Shown: positions 1 to 9,553, counted from the stretch's first letter. The stretch: 33,746 nucleotides of DNA from Candidatus Omnitrophota bacterium (GCA_020058085.1 JAGVER010000014.1:1-33746); one strand, 5' to 3'. Translations and numbers: made by a program. The notes: generated by a model not told the origin, from the sequence alone.

Positions 1-147
1 GACTTTTGCTGCTCCCGGGGCTAAGCTCTCGGCTGCACTTGGAAGTGCACTTTCAACTCTTGCTACGCCTGGAGCTGCTCCTTCAACCCTAGATGCTCCA
101 GCACCCAAGCCTTCAACTCTTGCTGCTCCAGGAGCTAAACTTTCAAC
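1..147 (-). repeat. Decapeptide repeats in the giant protein (continue beyond the edge)
   Basis: Reading the giant frame leftwards from 147 gives VESLAPGAAR, VEGLGAGASR and VEGAAPGVAR, followed by a longer related unit that ends VESLAPGAAK-like at the edge. The period is 10 codons (30 bp). Each unit is Ala/Gly-rich with one acidic and one basic residue, which suits an extended or coiled spacer. The array is cut by the window edge, so its full length is unknown. Confidence 0.8.
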
Positions 148-3100
148 TTTTGTAGCAGCTGCCACTTTATCTGCTGTTTTACCACTCCGAGCTAAAACTC
201 CCAATCCTGTAAATGCATTGTGTATAGTTAAACCTTTGGCAGCACCGCCTACTGCTGAAGCAATAAAATCGTCAGTACTCTTGATATTACCCGTCATAGC
301 ATCTGCGGCTAAATCAAACCCTGTAGTCGTAGCAACAGTCCCACCTAAAGCAGCCACTCTCGTTAAATTAACTTCTGTTATCCCAGCAACGCCCAATTTA
401 AGTGCTGTAGCACCCAATGCCAAAGGAGCAGTTACTGCAGCAGCTGCTAACTGGCCTGCGCCACTTTGTAATTTCTCCGCTTGAGATACATAATATAATG
501 TTTCTTTTTGGCCATCTGCTATACTCGCTGCACCCATCAGAATATCTCTAGCCTGCTTCTGCACCGCGGGATCATTGCTTAAAATATTTCCTCTTGCCCA
601 CAATACACCTTTACCATTATTGGCGCCGTCTAGTAAAACATCAACTCTGCGCGCTTCAGTATCTCGAAGATCTTGCGCTGTAGCTTTAGTATTTCCTATA
701 TTAGTGTAACCACCTAACCACAAACCAGCTTTTTCTGTCCATGTATGTTCATATAAAGCATTAGCTTTATTCTCTTGCAGAGAAGAAATTACATTCTGGC
801 TGCTTCTTAAGACACCTATATCTTCGTTAACGCTACTTAAATCTGCTGCACCATCTTTCTTATACACCCCGGGGACTTCGACCTCTACCTTCTGAAAGCC
901 GCCTGACGCATTAGGTTCCGAAGCCTTAACTGTTAAAATCGGAGAATCTATTGCACCATTCAATTGAGAAATGGAAGTTTTACCAACCACCTTACCAGCG
1001 CCATCTGTTTTAGTTACTACTGCTTCATTAGTAGCCGGCATAACTACTCTTTTTGTTTGTGTACCATCTGCGGCCACAGTAGTACGTTCTTTAGGAAGTG
1101 TTTTTAAATCTGCTCCGAACAAAACTCCTGTATTCACCCAGCAAGATTTACCATCCGCGTCTTTTGTTTCAACCCATCCCCTTGCATATGCACCAATTGG
1201 TTTCTCATAACTTACCTCACCCTTAAGAGGATACGCTAGAACAGAACGGTTCTCAGGATTCTGAACCGGTACTCTCCCTTGTAAAACATCTTCGCTAACT
1301 GAGATTTGCTTTAACATAGCTTCATCTCTTAATCGCTGCCCAGCTTCAATATTACCTGCTGTTCCTTTTAAACCAGAAGAAACTAGTAAAGCGTGTATTT
1401 GGCCTTTTGTAGATGTCTTACTAGCAGGATCATAGGTCTGCTCTAACGTCTGCCTTGTCTCACTACTTAAGCCTTTGCCAGATTCAATTTCGCCTATGGC
1501 CTTATCAAGAAGGACTCTTCTTTCATTAGCTATATCAATTCTTGAACGATCAACACCTTCGGGACGAGTAGCCCATTCAACCAACTTACCAGCATAATTC
1601 CAGCTACTATTAGCCCATAGCCCCTTGGCGCCATCGCCTAGAGCGATTATGTCTTTTTCTTTCTTTAACTCAGTTAATAATTGACTGTTAAATTCGGACT
1701 TAACGCGGTCCGTATTGAATTTATCTACAGCTGCTTTAAAAGCATCGTCATTTTTAACATCACCGGCAAAGCCGATCTGCTGTGCAAGTTTCTGACGTTC
1801 AGCCATAAAGTTCGCATTCTTAGCTACAACATCAGCATTAAATTTATCTATTGCGGATCTAAAAGCATTATCATCTTTAATATCACCGGTAAAGCCGATC
1901 TGCTGGGCGACTTTTTGACGTTCAGAAAAAATCTCAGCATTACGTGTTGCAATATCAGCATTAAATTTATCTATTGCGGTTCTAAAAGCTTTGTCATCCT
2001 TAACATCACCAGTAAAACCTATCTCCTGTGCGACTTTCTGGCGTTCGGCCATAAGGTTTGCATTCTTAGTTGCGATGTCAGCATTAAATTTATCTATGGC
2101 TACTTTAAAAGCATCGTCATTTTTGACATCACCGGTAAAGCCGATCTGCTTAGCTAGATCTTGACGCCTTAACAATAAATCAGCATTAAACTTATCAACT
2201 GCTGCCTTCAAAACAACATCATCTTTAATATCACCAGTAAAGCCGATTTGTCTAGCGAGTTCCTGACGCTTACCTAATAAATCTTTTTCATCTGCAAGCC
2301 CAGCCGCCATCGGCTCCTGCATTTTTCCTAACGTTAAATCTGCTTTCGGAGGCTCGGTCATTGCAAGTTTGGTATTATCTACTAAACCTGTTTCCATATC
2401 CCAAGTCCTGCCGTGCTGATCAAGTCCAAAATTATCACCGTAAGGAGATTTACTAATAGTTAATAATTCGCCGGTAGCCTTATCTTTGTATGCCGCATTT
2501 TCTATCTGCGTAATCTTCCCACCAGTAACCAAATAATTACCAGATATATTCATGTTGCCTCTTGATTCATCGCCCTTAAATGATCCGTCGGGCAATAATA
2601 TATTGCTATCCTTCACAGAAATTATCTTGTCATTACCCATCTGCAGAGTAACAGGCCCCATCTTTACATCGTTAAAAGAATTATATTTATAACTTAAATT
2701 ATCTGCCATGGTTACGGGATTAAAATTGAAACTACCTTTTTCATCTAAACCCATAATCAATGGCATCTCGGCGTTCTTACCAATAACAAAATGGTTTACG
2801 TTCGGGAAAACGCTATTGTGTTCCAGCGCATAACCCAACGCATATCCACCAGCAGCACCACTAGTTGATCTTCCTGGTTCATCAAAAAGCAGATCCCTAG
2901 CTAAATAATGGAATATCGGTTGGTCTTTGTTGACGACCTGGCCGTCTTTAGTAAAGAGACGCGTATCCTGAGCTACGATAGTAGTATTTTGCGAAGCGAT
3001 CCCCGGAGCAGACTGCTGTATAGTAAAACCTTTACCAGTCTCCCCTAAGTCGCCAAAATTAACTCTTGTGTCCGGAGCCTTCCAACCTTTATCACCTAAA

Positions 3101-6100
3101 GCAGGATTCATCATCTCATCATAACGCCAGAGGTTCTTAGCCTGACTAACAAGACCTGTCTCTGTAGTATGTGTAAAATAATTATCCTTACCTAAAGCGG
3201 TCTGCTGGATAAGCCTACCGGTATCTTTACTTAAGACTAGCTGATCGATTGCAGCGCTATAATTAAAAGTAATAGTATTATTCTTCTGATTAGTCCCAGC
3301 GCCATACCAGATTGTCTCAAGATGGCTCTTACCATTTGCATCTTTAATCTCTATTTGTCTAAGCGGCAGGGCAAATGTACCATCTGGAAATTTAATCCCT
3401 GCCTCGAGCATACCTTTTTCATTGATTCCGGCGCGCACATTGCTGTAACTTAATTTTCCTGCCTCAAGTACAAAAGACCCACTATATTTACCAGTCTTCT
3501 GATCAAAATTTTCCTGCAGGAGAATTCTATTTAAGGTAAAGTTTGGAGTAATTCCACCATTAACATTTAATACTCTCGCCTCAAATGGATCATTCAATCT
3601 AAGCGGCGAAGAACTCACTCCACTTTTAGAGAGACGCGGAGTCTGCAAAGTGGCTTGGCCAAATACTGCCACAGGAAGTAAAGTATCCTTGCCTTGTATT
3701 TTTTGCGTAGCTAAAATCTGGCCTAAGCGAGGAGCAACTTGATTGCTTTTTTGCATGCTCCACCAATTAGCCATTGGCCCGGCAAAACTTGCATTAACTA
3801 ACTTTTCACCCTGAAGGACACTAACTGTATTCTTAGTCATCCAGCCCTGATCAATAGCCTGCATCTTCGGGAACGCTCTATCCTCTATACGAATACCACT
3901 CTGATAATCAATCTTGCCAGGAGTTGTGGCTGCCCAGAAATTTCTCTGGGTGTAAAGTTCTACCCCTGAATCATTGACAAACTTTGTAGCTATAAGATCT
4001 GGCATTGACGAATTCATCACAAAACCATTACGTATACCAGTACTCTTCTCAAAAGCAGATCTTGTTGCAGTCGGAAGATTACCTGTCCAAGTAGCACCAT
4101 TAGATATTGCTAAATCATTAAAGAAAGGTTTGGCTAAAGCCCATTTGCCATTTTCAAGTTGTACCGGTTCCTGCAAGCTAAAGCGCGCTGAATTAAACTC
4201 AACCCAAGCTGGATTATTCATTGGAGTGCGCTCGTAGTCTTTTACTACGCCAGTGCTACCATTAGAAATAATCTTTACTGAAGAATCTCCTATAGGAACT
4301 TTCGCAACAAGAGTTTCTTGATTGGCCCTAAACGCCTGGCTACTATGTAACCACATACTGGGAATTTTAGTTCCATCAATAGCATCAATTTTCCCTCCCC
4401 ATATATTAAATTGCGTCCCGCCAGGAGTAATCGCCGTACCTTCAAAATGAGCGCTATACCAAGAATTGCCAACTATTTTATTCCATTGATCAGTACCCTT
4501 CTTAGCAATATCCGAAGCAGTAAGCATGTTGAATGCTTTATTATAGGTATAATCAAATTTATACTGCTCATTAGGAAGCGTGCTATCGAATAATTTACTT
4601 TCAGTAGTGAACTGATTGCGTCCGGCTAATAATCCACCCATCTGGCCGCTAGTTACGGCTGCAAAAGCATGTGGGTCCGTAGGCTGACCCACAATCTGCA
4701 TTGAGCCAAGAGTTGGACTGCCAATTTTTGTGCCCAGGCTAAAATTATCAGTTATTCTTACACCACCAGCAGGAAGAATCACTGGTTGCTTTGTATAAGG
4801 ATCGATCTTTGTTTCTTGGGAGAAAAATCCTACATTATTCCATTTTGCTCCGGGGGAATATGTAGGCGCGAAGTCTGCGCTATAATTCGTGGCACCTGTT
4901 TTATTATCAAGGCCTATTGGAGTAACTAACATACCCGCAACGCCTTCATGTATATTAACGCGAGAATTTAAGGCGATTGGACTAATCCAATTTAACTCTA
5001 CCCCTTCTCCGGATATAGCTGGTGCAGACATACCGGAACCACTCATCTTAAAAAATGGTGAACTACTATAAAGTATCTGATTTTTTGGGCTAAATAAATT
5101 TATTGAACCATTGGAAAATAACTTTGCATCCCATTGATTCAAATCAATCTTAATCATCTCCGGTGCGGTAATTGATCTTCCGCCGAGCATCTTACTAGCG
5201 AAGGCGCTCATTTCAGTTGAAGTCAAACCAGTTATATTCTGCGTAAATGTTCCGGAGATATTCTTTGCCGAGAAAGCATCTTTACCTACAAAATAATTTT
5301 CAGCAAAGACTCCAGCGTTTCTAACATCTGTGGTTAAAAGACCTTTGCCGTTATCAAATACTGTCTCTTGGAAATGGATATCGCCAATTAGATTTCCGTT
5401 AATAACTCTTTGTGGCAGAATATTCCCTGAGTGGTCTTTGTAATTAAATCCAAATCCCGGGCCCGTAATCTGGCCGTTCATAATAGCTGCGCCGTTTAGA
5501 TTAATCCCGGCACCAGTCTGGAAAGGAATAACGTTTTTATTATTTTTAAAAGCTTCAAAGGTCTTTAAATCAAAGGCCTTATTATCAACAAAGCCCACCT
5601 GGCCAGCCAAGCTCAAACCGTTTATCTGGTTAACTTTTTTGGTCCAGACAAAACCATTAGTGATAGTATTAGTTATTTTAGTTAAATCTGGGCTAAGTGT
5701 TGAAACCTGCCATAAACCAGTATTAGGCCCAATTTTATGGCTACTTAAGAAAAGATCCTTATTCACTCCCGAAGCAACTTTAGCCACATTAAAGGTGCTC
5801 GACAAATCGCTGCCAAAAACATTAAATTTGTAAGGCCCCTCAACTACAAATCCGGCAGCTGCGCCTGCTCGGTTAAAGTAATCTCCGGAAACCTTTATAT
5901 TGCCAATCTTTGGCTCAAAGAAAGTAAAATAATCCGTATTTCTCGGGGTTGCAATTCTTAATTCCGCTATATTATTGCTGTTAACTTTATTGGCGAATTT
6001 AACCGGATCCCATTGATACGTTTGGCCTGTTGCGAAGTTCTTCCCAAAAACTCCATTTTTCGCTATATTCGGAGTTTGCATGAATAATCCGGAATTATAT

Positions 6101-8991
6101 TTCCCTGCCTGATCTTGGAAAGGTAAATGCGCTAAAGTATCGCCTAAGCGAATACCTAATGTAGGAGCCATAGGAGTAGAGGCAATAAAAGTCGGCCCAT
6201 TTTTAGTATTTACGCTGATACCATTACCAACGGGTGTCCATTTAGAATGTAGCGAAGTGGCATTTAAATTCCAATTGCTTTTTGTCCAATTAGAGTTATT
6301 GTAGCTGCCAGTATGGAAGAAATTAAGCTTACCCCACGTATCCCATCCTCCTTGTAAGGAAGGCCCACCTGCGCCTGCCCCAGCGTTACCTTTATTTTTG
6401 CTAAGGCTGTTTAGCGAACCAAACAAAGCCGCGTCTGCACGGCTATAGCCTTGAGAATAAAATTGGGGGTTAGAAAAAGGAGATTGTACAATATCAGCGG
6501 CTTTCTGATAAAAAGGATTTGTGTTGGCAACATTAAAAGTAGCAGCTCCATAAAAACCTCCGTTATCAAATATACTTTTCCCTGGAGTAGCCGCCACATA
6601 ATAAGGGCTTATCATTCCTGCGTGGTTCTGACTGAAAGTCCCCATATTTACGTTACCTGCCCTTAAAGCATTATCCCATCCAACGACTCCTGTAGGCATA
6701 GTTCCTGCTTTAGAAATACTAGGCATTCCGATCGAGTTGGGTGCTAAAACACCCGCTTGCATAAATTTAGTCTCGGCAAAAGTCACTCTCTCGCCGCCAG
6801 GCAGAAATGATTTTGGAGTTGTAGCATATCTAGTCTGCCAATTTGAGCCAGTAATAAACCCTGTATTAGGAGCTGTTTGCTTTAGTTTACCAACATCAAG
6901 AGCCACCCAATCAAATACCTCATTAGTCCCCTGCTTCTGAATATTCCAACTGTTAGACATATTATAAGTAGCAGAGCCATTAAGGGAGGTTACAGAGTAT
7001 CCATCAACAACCCCTGGTCTTCCGGTAAGTTGAGCACCTAAATTATTTTTCGCTCCTGAATATGGAGAATGGGTGCCCATATTAAAAGACTGGCCTATAT
7101 TAGGCCCAACGGTTAAAATCTTTTGTTGTTCCAAGGCCCGAGTTTGTGCAAGAGAGCTGTTATCCCGGAATATTTTGCTGGCAGCTGTACTTGTTGCGTT
7201 ATATTGTTCTGGGGTTAAACCAAAATCTTGTGTGAATGTTTTTGCTAAATCCCTATGCAGAGATCCATCTGGACCGCCTGATATGACTGCGTTTGTGTTA
7301 GGTAGCGCTCCAACCCCAGGGCCGCTTATATTAACACCGTTCCTGTTCTGCATAACAGCGAACGGACCTACGTTTTGCAGTTGCGGTGCTCCGTTACTAT
7401 TAGAAGACATAAGACTTACAAGGCCGGAAAAATTATCCTTAAATTTATTTACTTCAGATAGAGTGGGGTTTCTGTGTAAGTCAGCCGTAAAACCATTAAC
7501 CATGGTACGCGCCTTCTCATCGGTATATCCGATATTCTTAAAAACTCCTACCGCATAATTCTCCACTTTAACAAGATTTCCTTGGATATTGTTACCCCTT
7601 GAAAGATCAAAATAAGCATTCCGCGTAGCAGGATCACTTATTCTTACTGCGATTTGGGCAAAAACATCATCACGAGCAATTAAAGGAGGAACCGATGATC
7701 CTCCTTGGCTTGTTGATCCCATAGACCTTGTTGATGGCGCAGACGTATAAGTTTGCGCCGGAGCTGTATAAGTATTAGTATTCGCGCGATTATTATTTAA
7801 AACTGATTGCACTGATGACTGAACCGGAGTTATCGGAGAAGTATAGGCTTTCGCGGCTGTTGGCACATTATTATTTAAGCCTAAATTCTGTTGCACACTA
7901 GCTGGTAACCTAGCAGTTGATACCGTCGGTGAATAAGTTCTTGTGGATGCGCTACTCGTAGGAGCAGTATATGTGTTATTCATATTCATAGCTGACTGAA
8001 CTGAAGCTGGCAGCCGCGCGGTTGAAACGGTCGACGCAGCCGGCGGCGTTGGCGGTGGAGTGGAAGCAGGAGCAGGATTAGGCGGACCCATAACATTCCC
8101 AGCTCGCCAGTTTGCTTCGCTGTAATCATCGCCAGCACCCATTACTTCCTTAGCTTCTTTATCTGACAAAACCTGTGTCGTTGGTATCGATTTGCTTACC
8201 AAGGCATATCCGCTAAAGCGATCCTGGAATTCATTTAAAGGCAGAAATTCTTCTTTATGCTCATCAGAAAAATAAACTTTGTCTTCTGTGATTTTAGTAA
8301 CTAAAACGTAATGATCACCTGTAAAATGCACAATAAAAGGCGCTAAATCCGCAAGCTCTTCAGGCTTAGCCAAAGCTAATTCTAATTTTACCGGGGTAAG
8401 TTTGGCCCCGAAATATTCTCCTGCGCGCGCAAGGGCATACAAAGAATTCTTGATAACCTTAGGCTCTCCTTCAGGCTTAACCACCCCATTAAGAATATCA
8501 ATAGTCAGGGCCATAACCGCTACATCCTGTTCAGCTACACTTAATGAACGATAACTTAAATAATCAAAAAGCGCTTTGGAACCACAAGGTTTGCCTTGTA
8601 GCCAATTATAAAGCTCATCAACTCTCTGATTGGACATTTCCAAGGGCTTATCTAACTCTATGGTAAGATTATATGAGATTTTGATGGAAGTTACGGGTTT
8701 ATTAGCTAAATCTTTAAGGATACTTCTAACTGCTTGGGGAATCTCTAGTGTTTCGAGGTTTTTAAGGCTACCCGGGATAAATCCAGAGTTTAGAGGCATA
8801 CCCATGGCTGGCTTATTCCAGAGTACGCGCCAATCATACTCTACGGCCTGGGCTACCTGCTCAGGTAAGAAGACAGCTATAACAATAAAAGCTACCACGC
8901 GGATCCAAGCCTTAAAACTAGAGCGAAATTCTAACTTGGCATCTTCTTCGGTAGCTATCCTGTCTTCAATATCTTTATTGGGTTCTATCAT
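1..8991 (-). CDS. Giant surface/secreted protein with N-terminal C39-like peptidase domain (partial, runs off left edge)
   Basis: An uninterrupted frame of 2,997 codons reads from ATG at 8991 to the first base, with no stop in the stretches I translated on either end and through the middle, so the protein is larger than 2,997 residues. Layout: charged N-terminus, hydrophobic segment at about residues 29-46 (signal anchor or signal peptide), and a domain at about 130-265 that resembles peptidase C39. Cys136 lies in a CGSKAL motif, His227 in GDHYVLV and Asp243 in YFSD, matching the C39 Cys-His-Asp order. A Pro/Ser/Thr/Asn linker follows (about 300-435), then a long Asn/Gly/Ser/aromatic-rich, almost Cys-free, probably beta-structured region to about residue 2240, five 41-residue repeats, an Ala/Gly-rich hydrophobic stretch and decapeptide repeats at the edge. 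The start has no Shine-Dalgarno. Promoter, c-di-GMP-I riboswitch and terminator lie upstream. Giant genes of this kind are reported from Omnitrophota. A role in adhesion or attack on other cells is inference. Confidence 0.9.
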   Translation of the reverse strand, partial: MIEPNKDIEDRIATEEDAKLEFRSSFKAWIRVVAFIVIAVFLPEQVAQAVEYDWRVLWNKPAMGMPLNSGFIPGSLKNLETLEIPQAVRSILKDLANKPVTSIKISYNLTIELDKPLEMSNQRVDELYNWLQGKPCGSKALFDYLSYRSLSVAEQDVAVMALTIDILNGVVKPEGEPKVIKNSLYALARAGEYFGAKLTPVKLELALAKPEELADLAPFIVHFTGDHYVLVTKITEDKVYFSDEHKEEFLPLNEFQDRFSGYALVSKSIPTTQVLSDKEAKEVMGAGDDYSEANWRAGNVMGPPNPAPASTPPPTPPAASTVSTARLPASVQSAMNMNNTYTAPTSSASTRTYSPTVSTARLPASVQQNLGLNNNVPTAAKAYTSPITPVQSSVQSVLNNNRANTNTYTAPAQTYTSAPSTRSMGSTSQGGSSVPPLIARDDVFAQIAVRISDPATRNAYFDLSRGNNIQGNLVKVENYAVGVFKNIGYTDEKARTMVNGFTADLHRNPTLSEVNKFKDNFSGLVSLMSSNSNGAPQLQNVGPFAVMQNRNGVNISGPGVGALPNTNAVISGGPDGSLHRDLAKTFTQDFGLTPEQYNATSTAASKIFRDNSSLAQTRALEQQKILTVGPNIGQSFNMGTHSPYSGAKNNLGAQLTGRPGVVDGYSVTSLNGSATYNMSNSWNIQKQGTNEVFDWVALDVGKLKQTAPNTGFITGSNWQTRYATTPKSFLPGGERVTFAETKFMQAGVLAPNSIGMPSISKAGTMPTGVVGWDNALRAGNVNMGTFSQNHAGMISPYYVAATPGKSIFDNGGFYGAATFNVANTNPFYQKAADIVQSPFSNPQFYSQGYSRADAALFGSLNSLSKNKGNAGAGAGGPSLQGGWDTWGKLNFFHTGSYNNSNWTKSNWNLNATSLHSKWTPVGNGISVNTKNGPTFIASTPMAPTLGIRLGDTLAHLPFQDQAGKYNSGLFMQTPNIAKNGVFGKNFATGQTYQWDPVKFANKVNSNNIAELRIATPRNTDYFTFFEPKIGNIKVSGDYFNRAGAAAGFVVEGPYKFNVFGSDLSSTFNVAKVASGVNKDLFLSSHKIGPNTGLWQVSTLSPDLTKITNTITNGFVWTKKVNQINGLSLAGQVGFVDNKAFDLKTFEAFKNNKNVIPFQTGAGINLNGAAIMNGQITGPGFGFNYKDHSGNILPQRVINGNLIGDIHFQETVFDNGKGLLTTDVRNAGVFAENYFVGKDAFSAKNISGTFTQNITGLTSTEMSAFASKMLGGRSITAPEMIKIDLNQWDAKLFSNGSINLFSPKNQILYSSSPFFKMSGSGMSAPAISGEGVELNWISPIALNSRVNIHEGVAGMLVTPIGLDNKTGATNYSADFAPTYSPGAKWNNVGFFSQETKIDPYTKQPVILPAGGVRITDNFSLGTKIGSPTLGSMQIVGQPTDPHAFAAVTSGQMGGLLAGRNQFTTESKLFDSTLPNEQYKFDYTYNKAFNMLTASDIAKKGTDQWNKIVGNSWYSAHFEGTAITPGGTQFNIWGGKIDAIDGTKIPSMWLHSSQAFRANQETLVAKVPIGDSSVKIISNGSTGVVKDYERTPMNNPAWVEFNSARFSLQEPVQLENGKWALAKPFFNDLAISNGATWTGNLPTATRSAFEKSTGIRNGFVMNSSMPDLIATKFVNDSGVELYTQRNFWAATTPGKIDYQSGIRIEDRAFPKMQAIDQGWMTKNTVSVLQGEKLVNASFAGPMANWWSMQKSNQVAPRLGQILATQKIQGKDTLLPVAVFGQATLQTPRLSKSGVSSSPLRLNDPFEARVLNVNGGITPNFTLNRILLQENFDQKTGKYSGSFVLEAGKLSYSNVRAGINEKGMLEAGIKFPDGTFALPLRQIEIKDANGKSHLETIWYGAGTNQKNNTITFNYSAAIDQLVLSKDTGRLIQQTALGKDNYFTHTTETGLVSQAKNLWRYDEMMNPALGDKGWKAPDTRVNFGDLGETGKGFTIQQSAPGIASQNTTIVAQDTRLFTKDGQVVNKDQPIFHYLARDLLFDEPGRSTSGAAGGYALGYALEHNSVFPNVNHFVIGKNAEMPLIMGLDEKGSFNFNPVTMADNLSYKYNSFNDVKMGPVTLQMGNDKIISVKDSNILLPDGSFKGDESRGNMNISGNYLVTGGKITQIENAAYKDKATGELLTISKSPYGDNFGLDQHGRTWDMETGLVDNTKLAMTEPPKADLTLGKMQEPMAAGLADEKDLLGKRQELARQIGFTGDIKDDVVLKAAVDKFNADLLLRRQDLAKQIGFTGDVKNDDAFKVAIDKFNADIATKNANLMAERQKVAQEIGFTGDVKDDKAFRTAIDKFNADIATRNAEIFSERQKVAQQIGFTGDIKDDNAFRSAIDKFNADVVAKNANFMAERQKLAQQIGFAGDVKNDDAFKAAVDKFNTDRVKSEFNSQLLTELKKEKDIIALGDGAKGLWANSSWNYAGKLVEWATRPEGVDRSRIDIANERRVLLDKAIGEIESGKGLSSETRQTLEQTYDPASKTSTKGQIHALLVSSGLKGTAGNIEAGQRLRDEAMLKQISVSEDVLQGRVPVQNPENRSVLAYPLKGEVSYEKPIGAYARGWVETKDADGKSCWVNTGVLFGADLKTLPKERTTVAADGTQTKRVVMPATNEAVVTKTDGAGKVVGKTSISQLNGAIDSPILTVKASEPNASGGFQKVEVEVPGVYKKDGAADLSSVNEDIGVLRSSQNVISSLQENKANALYEHTWTEKAGLWLGGYTNIGNTKATAQDLRDTEARRVDVLLDGANNGKGVLWARGNILSNDPAVQKQARDILMGAASIADGQKETLYYVSQAEKLQSGAGQLAAAAVTAPLALGATALKLGVAGITEVNLTRVAALGGTVATTTGFDLAADAMTGNIKSTDDFIASAVGGAAKGLTIHNAFTGLGVLARSGKTADKVAAATKVESLAPGAARVEGLGAGASRVEGAAPGVARVESALPSAAESLAPGAAKV
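1708..2268 (-). repeat. Five tandem repeats of about 41 residues in the giant protein
   Basis: Five units each contain QIGF(T/A)GD followed by K(N/D)D and a (V/I)DKFN(A/T)D segment. Units begin with RQ at 2268 and the last begins at 1797. The first unit is 34 codons, the next three are exactly 41 codons (123 bp), and the last fades into non-repeat sequence. The repeat is predicted mostly helical (DKFNADIATKNANLMAERQK-type helix). DNA similarity between the middle units is high, which suggests recent duplication or recombination. Confidence 0.9.
7690..8091 (-). other. Pro/Ser/Thr/Asn-rich linker of the giant protein
   Basis: Between the peptidase-like domain and the long beta-type region, about 130 residues are dominated by P, S, T, N and A (for example PPNPAPASTPPPTPPAAST). 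The phrase VSTARLPASVQ occurs twice (about 7996-8028 and 7891-7926), and TYTAP/TYTS elements recur. This is a flexible linker and could be a site of glycosylation or cleavage; neither is shown by the sequence. Confidence 0.75.
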
Positions 8992-9128
8992 TTATTTTAT
9001 AATACTATATGCGAAACAGGGAGAGCATAACTCCCCCCTTACCCCCACCGCTTTCCTATATTGTGCGTGAGTATCTTTCATATGTCTTATAAAAGTGTTT
9101 GTAAAACCTTTTACTAAGCCACTAAAAT

Positions 9129-9165
9129 AAAAAACCGAACTGTCAAAACCTCGTCGGTAATTCGG
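9129..9165 (-). terminator. Intrinsic terminator in the giant-gene leader
   Basis: On the minus strand CCGAAU (9165-9160) can pair with GUUCGG (9140-9135), followed at once by six U (9134-9129). The 5' half of the stem overlaps the 3' end of the riboswitch aptamer, so ligand binding and terminator formation can be mutually exclusive. The ATG of the giant gene lies about 135 nt further on. The loop is long (about 19 nt), which lowers confidence. Confidence 0.6.
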
Positions 9166-9262
9166 CAGCTCGGCTATCCTCTGAAAGTATTTACTCTGAA
9201 TTTTAGGACCCGCGGCTTTGCGCCCCAAGATCTCTCTTGGTTTGCCATTTCGTTACTTGTTT
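9146..9262 (-). ncRNA. c-di-GMP-I (GEMM) riboswitch in the leader of the giant gene
   Basis: On the minus strand the conserved GGCAAACC (9246-9239) is followed by a stem CCAAGA/UCUUGG closed by a GNRA tetraloop (GAGA). Then come GGCGCAAAGCC, a CCUAA receptor-like segment, a variable hairpin and AGGAUAGCCGAG/CUGCCG. The order and spacing match the cyclic di-GMP-I aptamer, in which a GNRA loop docks into a CCUAA/UAUGG-type receptor. The G that selects c-di-GMP over cGAMP in the characterised Vibrio aptamer appears to be retained (aligned by eye). The aptamer starts about 10 nt after the predicted transcription start, and its 3' end overlaps an intrinsic terminator. A GUAA/UUAC closing pairing would compete with that terminator, so a ligand-ON switch is possible; the sign is inference. 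Confidence 0.9.
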
Positions 9263-9275
9263 CAATTACATCCAA

Positions 9276-9303
9276 AGTATAACATGCAGATCGTCGCTGT
9301 CAA
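9276..9303 (-). promoter_or_regulatory. Sigma70-type promoter of the giant gene
   Basis: The minus strand has TTGACA (9303-9298), a 16-nt spacer and TATACT (9281-9276), preceded by TGT as an extended -10. Predicted start is about 9269, giving a leader of about 278 nt before the ATG at 8991. This is the strongest -35 in the window. Confidence 0.8.
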
Positions 9304-9553
9304 GTAAAAAAATGGCTTTTTTCGGTACCGCTTTCTTCCTTAAAAGAGTGTTACTTATTGCAAACAAAGGGCTTTAACTCCATCCAGAAAACACTAGGAA
9401 TTTAGATATTAACTGCTCTAATTTACTAGTTTTCTAGATCTAAATAATCCCGATAATTCCTTATTTATTCAGAATGGACATTATTTAGCTGATTAAATAC
9501 AGAATGGACATTTATTAAGCTTGAAATAAGATAGTTATCTATTGATCCCTGTT
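9304..9553. other. Intergenic region with two GAATGGACATT direct repeats and an imperfect palindrome
   Basis: No gene is visible. Two direct copies of cAGAATGGACATTwWTTA lie at 9470-9487 and 9500-9517, exactly 30 bp apart. An imperfect inverted repeat lies at 9386-9435 (arms AGAAAACACTAGGAATT and AATTTACTAGTTTTCT); it could end transcription of the 664-residue gene or be a mobile-element scar. The GAATGGACATT motif recurs at 11904-11944 and around the transposase-like gene at 23411-23494. Confidence 0.6.

Noticed and set aside
1708-2268. Regular repeats considered as a CRISPR array
   Set aside because: The period is a multiple of three inside an open frame and the units vary as coding repeats; there are no unique spacers.
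218-7558. Several plus-strand open frames of 60-160 codons across the giant gene
   Set aside because: They lie antisense to an uninterrupted frame, have low-complexity composition that mirrors it, and lack promoters or ribosome-binding sites.
8630-9070. Plus-strand frame of 146 codons over the start of the giant gene
   Set aside because: It is antisense to the peptidase-like domain and leader, with no recognisable domain.
8992-9228. Minus-strand frame of 78 codons in the giant-gene leader
   Set aside because: It runs through the riboswitch and terminator, and its sequence is explained by RNA structure.
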